From positions 124,001-188,000 of the forward strand of contig NZ_JAAVJI010000001.1 in the NCBI RefSeq assembly GCF_012033695.1: a DNA stretch of 64,000 nucleotides. Reading direction: 5' to 3'. The notes below the pieces were generated by a model, which did not search any database, was not told the origin of the DNA, and saw only the letters and a list, made by a program, of their open reading frames with translations. Numbering within the stretch: the stretch's first letter is position 1; every line of letters starts with the position of its first letter. This stretch comes from Pseudomonas quercus (lineage in GTDB: Bacteria > Pseudomonadota > Gammaproteobacteria > Pseudomonadales > Pseudomonadaceae). Positions 1-10,450 of the stretch are shown here, piece after piece. The position numbers were made by a program, and so were the translations under genes.

Positions 1-921
<921 letters not shown>

Positions 922-949
922 CCCGCGCCGCTTGCCAAGAGGCTTTGCC

Positions 950-1762
950 ATGAAACGCTTTTCTACCCTTGAACTGCTCATTGATGACGGCGGCGCGGCC
1001 ACCCTGTGGCTCAACCGGCCGGCGGTCAATAACGCCTTCAACGCCCAGATGATCGACGAACTGCATGACGCGCTGGCCCAGGTGGAAACCGATAGCCAGG
1101 TGCGCCTGCTGGTGCTGCGCGGCCGTGGCCGACACTTCAGTGCAGGCGCCGACCTGCAGTGGATGCACGCCAGTGCCCAGTTGGGCCTGGAGGCCAACCT
1201 GGCCGAGGCCCGGCGGCTCAGTGACCTGATGCACCGGCTGTACACCTTGCCTTGTCCTACCCTCGCGGTGGTACAGGGTGCGGCGTTTGCCGGTGCGCTT
1301 GGGCTGGTCAGCTGCTGCGACATGGCCATCGCCGCAGAGGATGCACGCTTCAGCCTGTCCGAAGTGCGCCTGGGCCTGGCCCCTGCGGTCATCAGCCCCT
1401 ATGTGGTTCAGGCATTGGGCAGCCGAGCCACGCGACGCTACACCCTCACGGGCGACCTGTTCACGGCAACCGAGGGGTTGGCTCTAGGTTTGTTGGCTGA
1501 AGTCTGCGCGCCTGCAGCATTGGATGACTACGCGGCACGCTGGGTAGGCAACCTGCTGCGCAACGGGCCGCAAGCTATGCGGGCCAGCAAGGCGTTACTG
1601 CTGGAAGTGGGCGAGGGCGGCCTTAGCGAGCCGCTGCGCCGTCGCACCGAAGAGGTGATTGCTCAGCTGCGTACCAGCTCCGAAGGCCAGGAGGGTATTG
1701 GCGCCTTTCTGGAAAAACGTGCGCCCGCCTGGCAGCCCGCCTGGCAGGAGGTGCAGCCATGA
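950..1762 (+). CDS. liuC: Methylglutaconyl-CoA hydratase, crotonase family
   Basis: A 270-residue enoyl-CoA hydratase/isomerase-family protein. In the liu pathway it hydrates 3-methylglutaconyl-CoA to HMG-CoA. The oxyanion-hole segments are visible as GRHFSAGADLQWM (about residues 58-70) and GAAFAGALGLVSCCDMAIA (about 104-122). The ATG at 950 is chosen because the product then begins MKRFSTLELL like a typical crotonase; an upstream in-frame start would run back into liuB. Its stop overlaps the liuD start (ATGA at 1759-1762), which indicates translational coupling. Confidence 0.93.
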   Translation: MKRFSTLELLIDDGGAATLWLNRPAVNNAFNAQMIDELHDALAQVETDSQVRLLVLRGRGRHFSAGADLQWMHASAQLGLEANLAEARRLSDLMHRLYTLPCPTLAVVQGAAFAGALGLVSCCDMAIAAEDARFSLSEVRLGLAPAVISPYVVQALGSRATRRYTLTGDLFTATEGLALGLLAEVCAPAALDDYAARWVGNLLRNGPQAMRASKALLLEVGEGGLSEPLRRRTEEVIAQLRTSSEGQEGIGAFLEKRAPAWQPAWQEVQP

Positions 1763-3657
1763 GTACGTTTGACACCCTATTGATCGCCAACCGTGGCGAA
1801 ATCGCCTGTCGCATCCTGCGCACGGCCAAGGCCATGGGCTTTCGTTGTGTAGCGGTGTACAGCGACGTAGACCGCAATGCGCGCCATGTGCTCGAAGCCG
1901 ATCAGGCGATTGCCTTGGGCGGCGAAACACCGGGAGAGAGCTACCTGGCCATGGATAAGGTTCTGGCTGCCGTAGAGGCCAGCGGTGCCCAGGCCGTGCA
2001 CCCTGGGTACGGCTTTCTGTCCGAGAACCCCGCCTTTGCACGGGCTCTGGAAGCCCGAGGGGTGACGTTCATTGGGCCGCCTGCCAGTGCCATCGAGGCC
2101 ATGGGCAGCAAGGCAGCGGCCAAGGCGCTGATGGCTACGGCTGGGGTACCGCTGGTGCCGGGCTACCACGGTGAAGACCAGGCCGATGAATGCTTCCGCA
2201 CGGCGGCGCGGGAGATAGGCTACCCCGTGCTGCTCAAGCCCAGCGCTGGGGGCGGGGGCAAAGGCATGAAGGTGGTGGAGGACGACGCTGCGCTGGCCGA
2301 GGGGCTGGCGTCCGCACGGCGCGAGGCCCTGTCGGCGTTTGGCGATGCGCGGTTGCTGGTAGAAAAATACGTGCTAGCGCCACGCCATGTGGAAATCCAG
2401 GTGTTTGCCGATCAGCAGGGTAATGGGCTGTACCTGCATGAGCGCGACTGCTCCATCCAGCGGCGGCACCAGAAAGTGATCGAAGAGGCGCCTGCGCCCG
2501 GCTTGCCCACCGCACTGCGAAAGGCCATGGGTGAGGCCGCTGTGCGAGCGGCCAAGGCCATTGGCTATACCGGCGCTGGAACGGTGGAGTTTCTGCTCGA
2601 TGCCCGAGGCACGTTCTATTTCATGGAAATGAACACCCGCCTTCAGGTGGAACACCCGGTCACAGAAGCCATCACCGGCCTTGACCTCGTGGCTTGGCAA
2701 CTGCGAGTGGCCAGCGGTGAGCCCCTGCCCATCGGCCAGGCTGACGTGCCCTTGCACGGCCATGCCATCGAAGCACGGTTGTATGCTGAAGACGCAGACC
2801 AGGATTTTCTTCCCGCCAGCGGCCGTTTGGCCGTGTATCGGGAGCCGCCGCCCGGCGAGGGCCGCCGGGTGGACAGTGGTGTACAGGAAGGGGATGAGGT
2901 CTCACCGTTCTACGACCCCATGCTGGCCAAGTTGATTGCCTGGGGTGACACCCGCGAAGAAGCCCGGCGGCGCCTGCTGGCCATGCTCGAACAGACCACG
3001 GTAGGGGGCGTGAAGACCAACCGCGGGTTTGTGCAGCGTGTGCTCGGCCATGGCGACTTTGCCCAGGCTCGGTTGGACACGGGGTTCATTGCTCGGCACC
3101 AGGCGCAGCTGTGCCCGCCCGCCCCGGCGCTGACCAAGGTGTTCTGGCAACAGGCTGCACGGTGCTACCTGGCGACCTTTGAGCCACCTGCCAACGGCTC
3201 GCTTTGGGCCAGGCGAGCCGGGTGGCGCAGTGCCGGGCCAGCTGAAGTGCTGCTGCACCTGCAGTGTGGCGAGCAACAGCAACGGGTGGTGCTCCTGCCG
3301 GATACACCCGTACAGGCCACGGGCGTACGCCGGGGCGATGTGCTGTACCTGCAGTGGCAGGGCAGGCAGTACGAGGTGCAGGCGGTGGACCCCCTGGCCC
3401 TGGCGGGTCGGCACCAGGCTGCATTGGGCAGCCTGGCAGCGCCGATGAATGGCCGCGTGGTCAGCGTGCTGGTTGACGTAGGCCAGCTGGTGGAGGCCGG
3501 CGCCGCGCTGGTCGTGCTTGAGGCCATGAAAATGGAACATACGGTAAGAGCTCCGGCGGCGGGTACGGTCAGCACCGTGCTGTGCGCCCAGGGGGACAAG
3601 GTGAGCGAAGGCACTGTGCTCGTCGCCGTAGAGGACACCGCCCATGCGCCTGCCTGA
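1759..3657 (+). CDS. liuD: Methylcrotonyl-CoA carboxylase biotin-containing (alpha) subunit
   Basis: A 632-residue biotin carboxylase/biotin carboxyl carrier fusion, the partner of LiuB. It carboxylates its own biotin using ATP and bicarbonate. Visible parts are the N-terminal carboxylase domain (LLIANRGEIACRI at the start), the glycine-rich ATP-grasp loop SAGGGGKGMKVVE (about residues 161-173), the MEMNTRLQVEHPVTEAITG signature, and a C-terminal biotinyl domain with EAMKMEH whose lysine is near residue 591. The length is usual for the alpha subunit. It overlaps liuC by 4 bases and liuE by 14 bases, so it is part of one polycistronic unit. Confidence 0.96.
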   Translation: MSTFDTLLIANRGEIACRILRTAKAMGFRCVAVYSDVDRNARHVLEADQAIALGGETPGESYLAMDKVLAAVEASGAQAVHPGYGFLSENPAFARALEARGVTFIGPPASAIEAMGSKAAAKALMATAGVPLVPGYHGEDQADECFRTAAREIGYPVLLKPSAGGGGKGMKVVEDDAALAEGLASARREALSAFGDARLLVEKYVLAPRHVEIQVFADQQGNGLYLHERDCSIQRRHQKVIEEAPAPGLPTALRKAMGEAAVRAAKAIGYTGAGTVEFLLDARGTFYFMEMNTRLQVEHPVTEAITGLDLVAWQLRVASGEPLPIGQADVPLHGHAIEARLYAEDADQDFLPASGRLAVYREPPPGEGRRVDSGVQEGDEVSPFYDPMLAKLIAWGDTREEARRRLLAMLEQTTVGGVKTNRGFVQRVLGHGDFAQARLDTGFIARHQAQLCPPAPALTKVFWQQAARCYLATFEPPANGSLWARRAGWRSAGPAEVLLHLQCGEQQQRVVLLPDTPVQATGVRRGDVLYLQWQGRQYEVQAVDPLALAGRHQAALGSLAAPMNGRVVSVLVDVGQLVEAGAALVVLEAMKMEHTVRAPAAGTVSTVLCAQGDKVSEGTVLVAVEDTAHAPA

Positions 3658-4555
3658 CGCCGTACGCATTGTGGAAGTGGGACCACGGGACGGCCTGCAA
3701 AACGAAGCTGGCCACGTGTCGACCCAGGCGAAGGTGGAGCTGATCGATGGCCTGGCGAACGCTGGGCTGGGGTATATCGAAGCCGGTAGTTTTGTGGCCC
3801 CGGCCTGGGTACCACAGATGGCGGACACCGCTGCGGTGTGGGCGGCCATGCGCCAGGCGCCCGGCGTGACCTATGCGGCCCTGGTCCCCAACCTGCGCGG
3901 CCTGGAAAACGCCCTGGCGTGTGGCGTGCGCGAGGTGGCCGTCTTTGCCTCCGCGTCCGAAGGGTTTTCCCAGCACAATATCAACTGTTCCATTGCCCAA
4001 AGCCTGGCCCGTTTCGAGCCTGTGCTGGCACGGGCGTTGAGCGAAGGGGTCCGGGTGCGAGGTTATGTCTCCTGCGTGATGGGCTGCCCATACGACGGTA
4101 AGGTCACGCCGGAACAGGTGCGCCCTGTGGCCTTGGCCTTGTCGGAAATGGGGTGCTATGAAGTCTCCCTGGGCGACACCCTTGGCGTTGGCACGGCCAC
4201 CCAGACCCGCCGGTTGATCGACGTGGTGGGCCACGCTGTACCCCGCGCGCAACTGGCCGGGCACTATCACAATACCTATGGCCAGGCCTTGGCCAATGTC
4301 TACGCCAGCCTGCTGGAGGGCGTCAGCGTGTTCGACAGCGCCCTAGGCGGCCTTGGAGGCTGCCCCTATGCCAAAGGGGCCAGTGGCAACCTGGCCACTG
4401 AAGACCTGGTGTACCTGTTGCAGGGCCTGGGGATTGAAACGGGTGTGGCCTTGGACACACTGATAGCCCTGAGTTGGGCCTTCAACCGCGTACTGGGCCG
4501 CACCCCGGACGCCAAGGTAAGCCTGGCACGGCCAGCACCAGGGGTGGGGCCGTAG
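3644..4555 (+). CDS. liuE: Hydroxymethylglutaryl-CoA lyase
   Basis: A 303-residue HMGL-like TIM-barrel lyase that splits HMG-CoA to acetoacetate and acetyl-CoA, the last step of the liu pathway. The substrate/metal segment EVGPRDGLQNE is at about residues 11-21, SCVMGCPYDGKV follows in the middle, LGDTLGVGT is in the C-terminal half, and the catalytic-loop cysteine lies in GGLGGCPYA. The start overlaps the end of liuD by 14 bases. The gene is last of the plus-strand run and meets the minus-strand NTF2-like gene tail to tail with 12 bp between; no strong terminator is visible there. Confidence 0.95.
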   Translation: MRLPDAVRIVEVGPRDGLQNEAGHVSTQAKVELIDGLANAGLGYIEAGSFVAPAWVPQMADTAAVWAAMRQAPGVTYAALVPNLRGLENALACGVREVAVFASASEGFSQHNINCSIAQSLARFEPVLARALSEGVRVRGYVSCVMGCPYDGKVTPEQVRPVALALSEMGCYEVSLGDTLGVGTATQTRRLIDVVGHAVPRAQLAGHYHNTYGQALANVYASLLEGVSVFDSALGGLGGCPYAKGASGNLATEDLVYLLQGLGIETGVALDTLIALSWAFNRVLGRTPDAKVSLARPAPGVGP

Positions 4556-4567
4556 GGGCAAAGGCGC

Positions 4568-4969
4568 TTAGCCGGTGCTGCGGCCTAGTTGATCGGCAAT
4601 GGCAGCTTTGTCGATGACCGACCACACGCGCCGGATCTTGCCTCGTTCATAGGCGTAGAACACGTTCTCGGTGAACTGCACGCGTTGGCCATTGACTGGC
4701 AGGCCAAAGAGCTCCCCCTTAGGGGTGCAGTCGAAGTGGAGCCGACAGGCGATGTTGGGCGGTTCAGTGACCAGAAACACCCTGCGAAACGCCAGGTCGG
4801 GAATGGCTTCGAAATCCCGTTCCAGCATGGCACGGTAGCCTGCCAGGCCCATGGGCGTGCCATTGTATTCCACGTTTTCCGCCACCAGTTCGGCCAGGCC
4901 CGCCAGGTTGCGCGTGTTCAGGCAGTTCAGGTACGCATCGTAAAGGGTTGGCAGTTCGTGCAAAGGCAT
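4568..4969 (-). CDS. NTF2-like/SnoaL-type small protein
   Basis: A 133-residue protein of the nuclear-transport-factor-2/SnoaL fold, to judge by the N-terminal helix (LYDAYLNCLNTRNLAGLAELV), the following VEYNGTPMGLAGYRAML segment and the C-terminal strands VQFTENVFYAYERGKIRRVWSVID. Members of this fold include cyclases, isomerases and ester hydrolases as well as non-enzymatic binders, and the exact role cannot be read from the sequence. The start ATG is preceded by AGGAA. It lies 12 bp downstream of the glucosidase gene on the same strand, so it is probably co-transcribed with it. Confidence 0.75.
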   Translation of the reverse strand: MPLHELPTLYDAYLNCLNTRNLAGLAELVAENVEYNGTPMGLAGYRAMLERDFEAIPDLAFRRVFLVTEPPNIACRLHFDCTPKGELFGLPVNGQRVQFTENVFYAYERGKIRRVWSVIDKAAIADQLGRSTG

Positions 4970-4981
4970 TGGGATTCCTGG

Positions 4982-7090
4982 TCAGTATCGAACATCCACA
5001 TGAATGGCCTGCCCATCGGCCTGCCGCTCTACATAACAGACTACACGCTTGCCAATGCGTTGGAAGGTCAGGTCTACGCTGGCTTGCGCAAAGCCCAGAT
5101 GGCGCACATCCAACCGGGCAATGCCAAACGGCAGCTGGGGGCGGGTGATGGTGATCTTGTTGCGCTGGGCATCGATGGCGATCCCCAGGCAAGCCTGGAG
5201 CAACATGAAGACCGAACCGGCTGCCCAGGCTTGGGGCAGGCAGGCGACCGGGTAGGCGATAGGCGCTTCGCCGGGCGCCCGCTCAAACCCACAGAACAGC
5301 TCAGGCAGGCGCATGTCGAAATGGCTCGCCGCTTCGAATACGCCCCCCAACAGCCTGACCACACCGTCGTGCTGGCCATACCGGCCAATACCCAACGCAC
5401 AGAGCGCTACATCATGGGGCCATACCGAGCCATTATGGTACGACATAGGGTTGTAGCGTACGGCTTCACGCGCCAGGGTGCGCACGCCCCAGCCGTTGTG
5501 AAACGCACTGCCTAGCAGCTGTTTGGCGACAATGCGCCCACGCTCTGGAGAGGGTAGGCCGCTGGCCAGCAGGTGCCCTACATTGGAACCCCGTACTTTA
5601 CAGGGGCGCTGTTCGCCATCCAGTGCAACGGCATAGAACTGCTGGTCGTCCAGCCAGAAATGACGCTCCACTGCCTGCTGCATGCGCTGCGCCTGCTGTG
5701 CCCAATGCAAGGCAAGGGCCGGGTCCCCACGGCCTTCGGCCATATAGGCCAGGCTGTGATAAGCCTCGTAGGCGTACCCTTGCACCTCCACCAGGGCAAT
5801 GGGGCCCTCGGGGTTATCGCCGTTCTGATGGAAGATGGAGTCATGGCTGTCCTTCCAGCCCTGGTTGGCCAGCCCTGTGGCCTCGCCTCGGGCATAGCTG
5901 ATAAAGCCCTCAGGGTTACGTTGAGCATTCTGGGCCAGCCACCCGGCAGCGGCTTCCAGGTGGGGCCACAGCGAATCGATAAAAGCCCAGTCGTCTACCC
6001 GGCGCACGTAGGCACCGGCCAGGGCGATAAACAACGGCGTGGTGTCGACCCCTCCGTAGTAGCGGCCAAAGGGCAGCTCATTGAGCCGGGACATTTCACC
6101 CTGCCGTGTCTCGTGCATGATCTTGCCCGGTTCGGCATCACGGAACGCTGATGTTTCCTGCGCCTGATGGGCAGCCAGGTAACGCAGTACACCCCGCGCC
6201 AACCCAGGGTCCAGCCACAGTAATTGGCGCGCGGTGATGATGGCGTCCCGGCCAAAGGGTGTGGAGTACCACGGAATACCGGCATACGGGTAAGGGCCGG
6301 TGGGGAACTCGGCGGTCAGCAATGCAACGTCTGCACGGGACTTGTCGATCCAGTGCTGGAACAGCCGGCCTGAAGCTACCAACCGGGCACCTTGGCGCTG
6401 TTTCCTGCGCATGGCTAGCCGCGCACGTGCCGCACAGGCGCGAAAGTACCCGCGGCCCGGTGCCTGGCTACCTGGCCCTACGAGCACATAGAGCTCGCTG
6501 TTGGCATGGGGGGGTAACGCGACCCTGAATTCGGCCACCGTATCGCTGAGCGTTTCTGGCGTATGGGAAAACCGGATCACGCTGTTTCGCACATAAGCGT
6601 CCAGGCCTGTATACCGCATGGCGACACGGTCACTGCCCACCACCGCAGGTTCCAGGGTGCCGCGATGTGCCCGTGGCGCACCCCGCACCTCGAACATGTC
6701 ACGAAAGTCGCCGGCGAAGTGCAGGGCCAGGGCCAGGTCGGCAGCCGCGTCGCTGTAATTGGTGATCACGATGCATTCGTGCATGCTGCCGTCCCACAGA
6801 AAGCGCCGCCGCTCGATGTGCAGTACCCCTTGAGGGGCTGAGGTTTCCCCGATGACCGGCAAGGGGTGGTTGGTGAAATGTGACGTGGAGTACACGTTGT
6901 CCTGGCTCACCGACGCCGACAACAGGCAGGGTTGCTGACCGGCGACGCTCAGGCGGTAATCGGAGAGTACCCGGGTGTCCTGATAAAACAGGCCATCGGC
7001 GCTTCCGGTGATGTCACCGAAGGCATTGGTGACCAAAAACATGTCGCCTTCCACTAAGACATAGTCTTTCTGGCTGCTTGTACTGTTCAT
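4982..7090 (-). CDS. Amylo-alpha-1,6-glucosidase / glycogen-debranching-type glycoside hydrolase
   Basis: A 702-residue protein with two parts. The first, about residues 1-220, is a beta-rich N-terminal domain (YVLVEGDMFLVTNAFGDITG; DGLFYQDTRVLSDYRL) typical of bacterial glycogen-debranching N-terminal domains. The second is an (alpha/alpha)6-barrel catalytic domain carrying WYSTPFGRDAIITARQLLW, YYGGVDTTPLFIALAG and ATGLANQGWKDSHDS. Such proteins act on alpha-glucan branches or related oligosaccharides in the cytoplasm. No signal peptide is seen. The next gene upstream on the same strand is a glycosyltransferase (23 bp gap), so the pair may build and trim a glucan or another osmolyte-related glycan; that last point is inference. 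Confidence 0.85.
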   Translation of the reverse strand: MNSTSSQKDYVLVEGDMFLVTNAFGDITGSADGLFYQDTRVLSDYRLSVAGQQPCLLSASVSQDNVYSTSHFTNHPLPVIGETSAPQGVLHIERRRFLWDGSMHECIVITNYSDAAADLALALHFAGDFRDMFEVRGAPRAHRGTLEPAVVGSDRVAMRYTGLDAYVRNSVIRFSHTPETLSDTVAEFRVALPPHANSELYVLVGPGSQAPGRGYFRACAARARLAMRRKQRQGARLVASGRLFQHWIDKSRADVALLTAEFPTGPYPYAGIPWYSTPFGRDAIITARQLLWLDPGLARGVLRYLAAHQAQETSAFRDAEPGKIMHETRQGEMSRLNELPFGRYYGGVDTTPLFIALAGAYVRRVDDWAFIDSLWPHLEAAAGWLAQNAQRNPEGFISYARGEATGLANQGWKDSHDSIFHQNGDNPEGPIALVEVQGYAYEAYHSLAYMAEGRGDPALALHWAQQAQRMQQAVERHFWLDDQQFYAVALDGEQRPCKVRGSNVGHLLASGLPSPERGRIVAKQLLGSAFHNGWGVRTLAREAVRYNPMSYHNGSVWPHDVALCALGIGRYGQHDGVVRLLGGVFEAASHFDMRLPELFCGFERAPGEAPIAYPVACLPQAWAAGSVFMLLQACLGIAIDAQRNKITITRPQLPFGIARLDVRHLGFAQASVDLTFQRIGKRVVCYVERQADGQAIHVDVRY

Positions 7091-7112
7091 GGCGATCTAC
7101 CTGTATCACGCG

Positions 7113-8234
7113 TCAAAGCGCGGTAAGCCCAAGGCTGGTCAGCGAGTGTTCGGAAGGTGCGGGCATCAGGGCATGGGGCATGCCGTCTACCAAGTGGCCT
7201 GTCAGCCGCTCGGTACATAGCCTTGCATATAAGGCGGCGTATTGTCGGGCCATGGTCTGAGACGAAAACCGTTGTTCAAATGCGGCTCGGACAGCCTTGC
7301 GGTCCAGGGTACCCACCGCTTGGATCGCCTGTATCGCTTGGCCTATGGACTCCACGATATAACCGGTGCGGCCGTGTTCGACCACTTCGGGCACTGCCCC
7401 GTGGTTCCAGGCAATCACGGGGGTACCGCAGGCCATAGCCTCGATCATGACCAGCCCGAAGGGCTCTGGCCAGTCGATGGGAAACAGCAATGCACGCGCA
7501 TTGCCCAGGAAGGCACCTTTTTCGTGGTCGCCGATTTCGCCTAGAAAGTCGATCAGCGGATGCGCCAGCAGAGGCTGTATCACCTGATGGAAGTAAGCAC
7601 GGTCAGCACTATCGACCTTGGCGGCTATCTTGAGGGGGATACCTGTGGCGATGGCAAGTCGAATAGCGCGCTCAGGCCCTTTTTCCTCGGAAATGCGCCC
7701 CAGGAACGCCAAGTAGCCTTCGGGCTGCGCGCTGAAGGGGTAATGGGTATCCGCTAGCCCATGGTGGATCATGCCATACCAGTTGGCAGTGGGCAGTGGG
7801 CGGCGCTGGTCGTGAGAAATGGACACCAGTGGATAAGCCTGCCACAGATGATAAGCCAGCGGCAGGTCGATAATGTCCAAGCGCCCGTGCAGGGTGGTCA
7901 GGGTTTTGGACGCTTGTGTTTCAAAGAAAGGGAAATGCAACAGGTCGATGTGGAAATGCAAGATGTCGAAGTTATCGGCCTGTTCTCGAACTCGGTGCAG
8001 CATGCTTAGGTGGCTGGCGTGGTCTGATTTCAGCGGGGCGCTGTCCAGGCGCAGAGCCTGGGCGCGGCAATCCACCTCCGTGGCACGTGTCTGTGCTCCC
8101 GCCGCTGAGAACAGTGTGACCTCATGGCCCTGTTCTACAAGGGCATCCGTGAGGTGGGCAACCACGCGTTCGGTACCGCCATACAACTGCGGAGGTACTG
8201 ATTCATACAAAGGTGCGATCTGGGCAATCTTCAT
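7113..8234 (-). CDS. Glycosyltransferase family 4 protein
   Basis: A 373-residue GT-B retaining glycosyltransferase. The N-terminal half starts MKIAQIAPLYESVPPQLYGG, which contains the glycine-rich acceptor/donor loop GGTER. The C-terminal half carries the donor-site motif EPFGLVMIEAMACGTPVIAW with the E-x7-E pair, and LGRISEEKGPERAIRLA at the domain junction. The start ATG at 8234 was preferred to a start 60 bases upstream because it is preceded by a GGAG ribosome site and gives the usual N-terminus. It is the first gene of a probable operon with the debranching-type glucosidase and the NTF2-like gene. The acceptor substrate is unknown. Confidence 0.85.
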   Translation of the reverse strand: MKIAQIAPLYESVPPQLYGGTERVVAHLTDALVEQGHEVTLFSAAGAQTRATEVDCRAQALRLDSAPLKSDHASHLSMLHRVREQADNFDILHFHIDLLHFPFFETQASKTLTTLHGRLDIIDLPLAYHLWQAYPLVSISHDQRRPLPTANWYGMIHHGLADTHYPFSAQPEGYLAFLGRISEEKGPERAIRLAIATGIPLKIAAKVDSADRAYFHQVIQPLLAHPLIDFLGEIGDHEKGAFLGNARALLFPIDWPEPFGLVMIEAMACGTPVIAWNHGAVPEVVEHGRTGYIVESIGQAIQAIQAVGTLDRKAVRAAFEQRFSSQTMARQYAALYARLCTERLTGHLVDGMPHALMPAPSEHSLTSLGLTAL

Positions 8235-8380
8235 ACCGGTCTCCGACGAGCAAGGGGTGCGCGTCGGTGCAAGGCGCTGAAATCCGGGAAACACTGCAGG
8301 CAGCGCTGTTTGCAGGTGACGTAAAAAGTGGACTGGCCCCAGGCGCTTATCGTTCAGGCACTTCGGATCAAAGGCGGGCT

Positions 8381-8761
8381 TCAGCCCTCGGGACCAGGTT
8401 CTACCGTTGCGCCACGCCGGGCGCGACGCTGCCGTGAGCTGCCGGGCACAGACGCATCAGGCAGCGCTGTGGAAGGGTACTCGGCCTCCCACACGGCCTC
8501 CCCCCACACGGCCTCTTCGGGCAGTGGTTCGGGGGAGGGCAGTGCACTGGGTGGCGCGCGGCGATGTCGAAACTCGCCGAACAACGCCATGCTCCCGAAA
8601 ACGGCCAGCATGATAACAGCCACCATGCCACCGCCTACCTTGTAACCGCGGTGGCGCGTGTGGGGGCTGCCCCGTTCCTTGTCATCGGCCGTCGCCTGCC
8701 CGGCGAGCGCCAGTATCCCGAGCACAATCAGCCCGCGCCGGGTCACTACCTGTCTGTTCAT
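8381..8761 (-). CDS. Small membrane-associated protein, unrecognised
   Basis: A 126-residue protein with an N-terminal hydrophobic stretch after a basic start (residues 9-24, ending near GQATADD, possibly a cleaved signal), a second hydrophobic helix at about 44-62 (GGGMVAVIMLAVFGSMALF), and a proline- and glutamate-rich, then arginine-rich tail. The tail contains a short internal repeat (EAVWGEAVWEAE) produced by a DNA repeat of CACACGGCCTC. No family is recognised. It lies 146 bp upstream of the glycosyltransferase on the same strand and is divergent from the efflux gene. It could be partly over-called, but codon use looks coding. Confidence 0.55.
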   Translation of the reverse strand: MNRQVVTRRGLIVLGILALAGQATADDKERGSPHTRHRGYKVGGGMVAVIMLAVFGSMALFGEFRHRRAPPSALPSPEPLPEEAVWGEAVWEAEYPSTALPDASVPGSSRQRRARRGATVEPGPEG

Positions 8762-8981
8762 GCGTGAGTATTCATCAAAGCTTGTGTAGTGCGCCGAGGG
8801 TTTGTACGAAAAGGCGGCATGCTACCGCCCTTGAATACACTTGTATGCATCGTCGGACGAATCACCCCATGCGCAAGGCAGCGCCGCCCTCACGCGACCT
8901 TGGGTTCGCGGGCCAATAGCAACCTGCTACCCTTTGGCGACTTTGCTGCTGATGACTACTTTCACAAGGACGCCACGCCCG

Positions 8982-10352
8982 ATGCCCGCCGTAGACGGTC
9001 TTGCACGCCAACAGTTGATTCCTGCCGTTATCGCCGTCTGCCTGGCCGTGGGCATGGCGACCCTGGATACCGCCATCATCAATACGGCTTTGCCGACCGT
9101 AGCGGCCGGTATCGGCGCCACATCGGCATCCGTGATCTGGGTGGTGAACGCCTATCAATTGGCGATGATCGCTACCTTGTTGCCCTTTGCCGCATTAGGG
9201 GAAGTGCTGGGGCCACGGCGGGTGTACCTGGGGGGGCTGCTGGTGTTTGTGCTGGCGTCCCTGTTCTGTGGGCTGGCCTGGAACCTGCCAAGCCTGGCCA
9301 TCGCACGCGTGGTCCAAGGCCTGGGGGCCGCGGCCTTGATGAGCGTGAACGCCGTGCTGCTCAAGCATATTTACCCGGCTGCGCGGCTGGGCCGTGGCAT
9401 GGGGATCAACTCCTTGGTAGTGGGCCTGGCCTTCACACTCGGCCCTACCCTGGCTTCGGCGATTCTTTCGATCACCAGCTGGCATTGGCTGTTTCTGATC
9501 AATGTGCCCCTTGGGTTGATGGCCATGTGGATGGCCAGCCGCAACCTGCCGTTGATCACACCCGCTACCCACCCATATGACCGTGTGGCAGCCGTGCTGT
9601 GCTCGGGGTTGTTCGGGTTCCTGGTGCTGGCACTCAGTTCTGCTGCCCAAGGCACCCACAGCACCGTGATTGGGGCAGAGCTGGCCGTGGCGCTGGTGTG
9701 CGGCGTGTGGCTGAGCCGCCGGCAGGCTGGCCACCACGCACCCATGCTGGCCGTGGACCTGTACCGTATTCCCCTGTTCGCCTTGTCTTCACTGACCGCC
9801 GTGTGTGCCTTCTGTACCCAAGGGCTGGCCTTTGTGGCACTGCCGTTTCTGCTGCAGGAGCAGCTCGGCCATAGCCAGGTGGCCACGGGGTACCTGATTA
9901 CCCCCTGGCCTGCGGTGGTCGCGCTGATGGCGCTGGTGGCGGGCCGGCTGTCTGACCGGTTCGCACCCGGGCTGCTAGGGGGGCTGGGCCTACTGGTATT
10001 GGGGATGGGCATGGGGGCATTGGCGCTGTTGTCTCCCGGCGCCAGCGCGCTGGATATCGGCTGGCGCATGGCGCTGTGTGGCGCCGGCTTCGGGTTTTTC
10101 CAGTCGCCCAACCTCAAGGCGCTGATGACCAGTGCGCCGGCGTCCCGTAGCAGCGGTGCCAGTGGTGTTGTGGCAACCTCGCGGCTTGTGGGGCAAACCC
10201 TGGGTGCGGCGCTGGTGGCGCTGTGTTTCCACCTGTTTACCACAGCGGGCGCGCAGCTGTGCCTATGGCTGGGGTGTGGCTTTGCGCTCGCAGGGGCCTG
10301 CGCCAGTGCGGCGCGGTTGTACGCCGCAGGGCCAGGCCCTGCCAGGCCATAA
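8982..10352 (+). CDS. MFS transporter, DHA2 (EmrB/QacA) drug:H+ antiporter family
   Basis: A 456-residue inner-membrane protein with about 14 predicted hydrophobic helices. The DHA2 motif C region is clear near the N-terminus (AVGMATLDTAIINTALPTVA), as is LGPRRVYLGGL in the loop between helices 2 and 3. These pumps export hydrophobic drugs or dyes in exchange for protons. The start at 8982 is favoured by AAGGA 11 bases upstream; in-frame starts at 8952 and 8841 are possible. No membrane-fusion partner gene is adjacent, so the substrate and the need for an envelope channel are unknown. Confidence 0.85.
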   Translation: MPAVDGLARQQLIPAVIAVCLAVGMATLDTAIINTALPTVAAGIGATSASVIWVVNAYQLAMIATLLPFAALGEVLGPRRVYLGGLLVFVLASLFCGLAWNLPSLAIARVVQGLGAAALMSVNAVLLKHIYPAARLGRGMGINSLVVGLAFTLGPTLASAILSITSWHWLFLINVPLGLMAMWMASRNLPLITPATHPYDRVAAVLCSGLFGFLVLALSSAAQGTHSTVIGAELAVALVCGVWLSRRQAGHHAPMLAVDLYRIPLFALSSLTAVCAFCTQGLAFVALPFLLQEQLGHSQVATGYLITPWPAVVALMALVAGRLSDRFAPGLLGGLGLLVLGMGMGALALLSPGASALDIGWRMALCGAGFGFFQSPNLKALMTSAPASRSSGASGVVATSRLVGQTLGAALVALCFHLFTTAGAQLCLWLGCGFALAGACASAARLYAAGPGPARP

Positions 10353-10362
10353 TGGCAGGGCC
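10335..10362 (+). terminator. Hairpin overlapping the 3' end of the MFS gene
   Basis: A perfect 10-bp inverted repeat, GGCCCTGCCA and TGGCAGGGCC, with an 8-base loop that holds the TAA stop of the efflux gene. The following bases are AT-rich but lack a good T-run, so it could be a weak terminator or an mRNA-stabilising hairpin. Confidence 0.45.
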
Positions 10363-10450
10363 GTAAATGAAGAAATAGTTACACAGGTTTGAATCCCTGA
10401 CGGCCACGGTAATCAAAAAAAGGGTCTTATAGTCAACGAGTGCTGTGCGC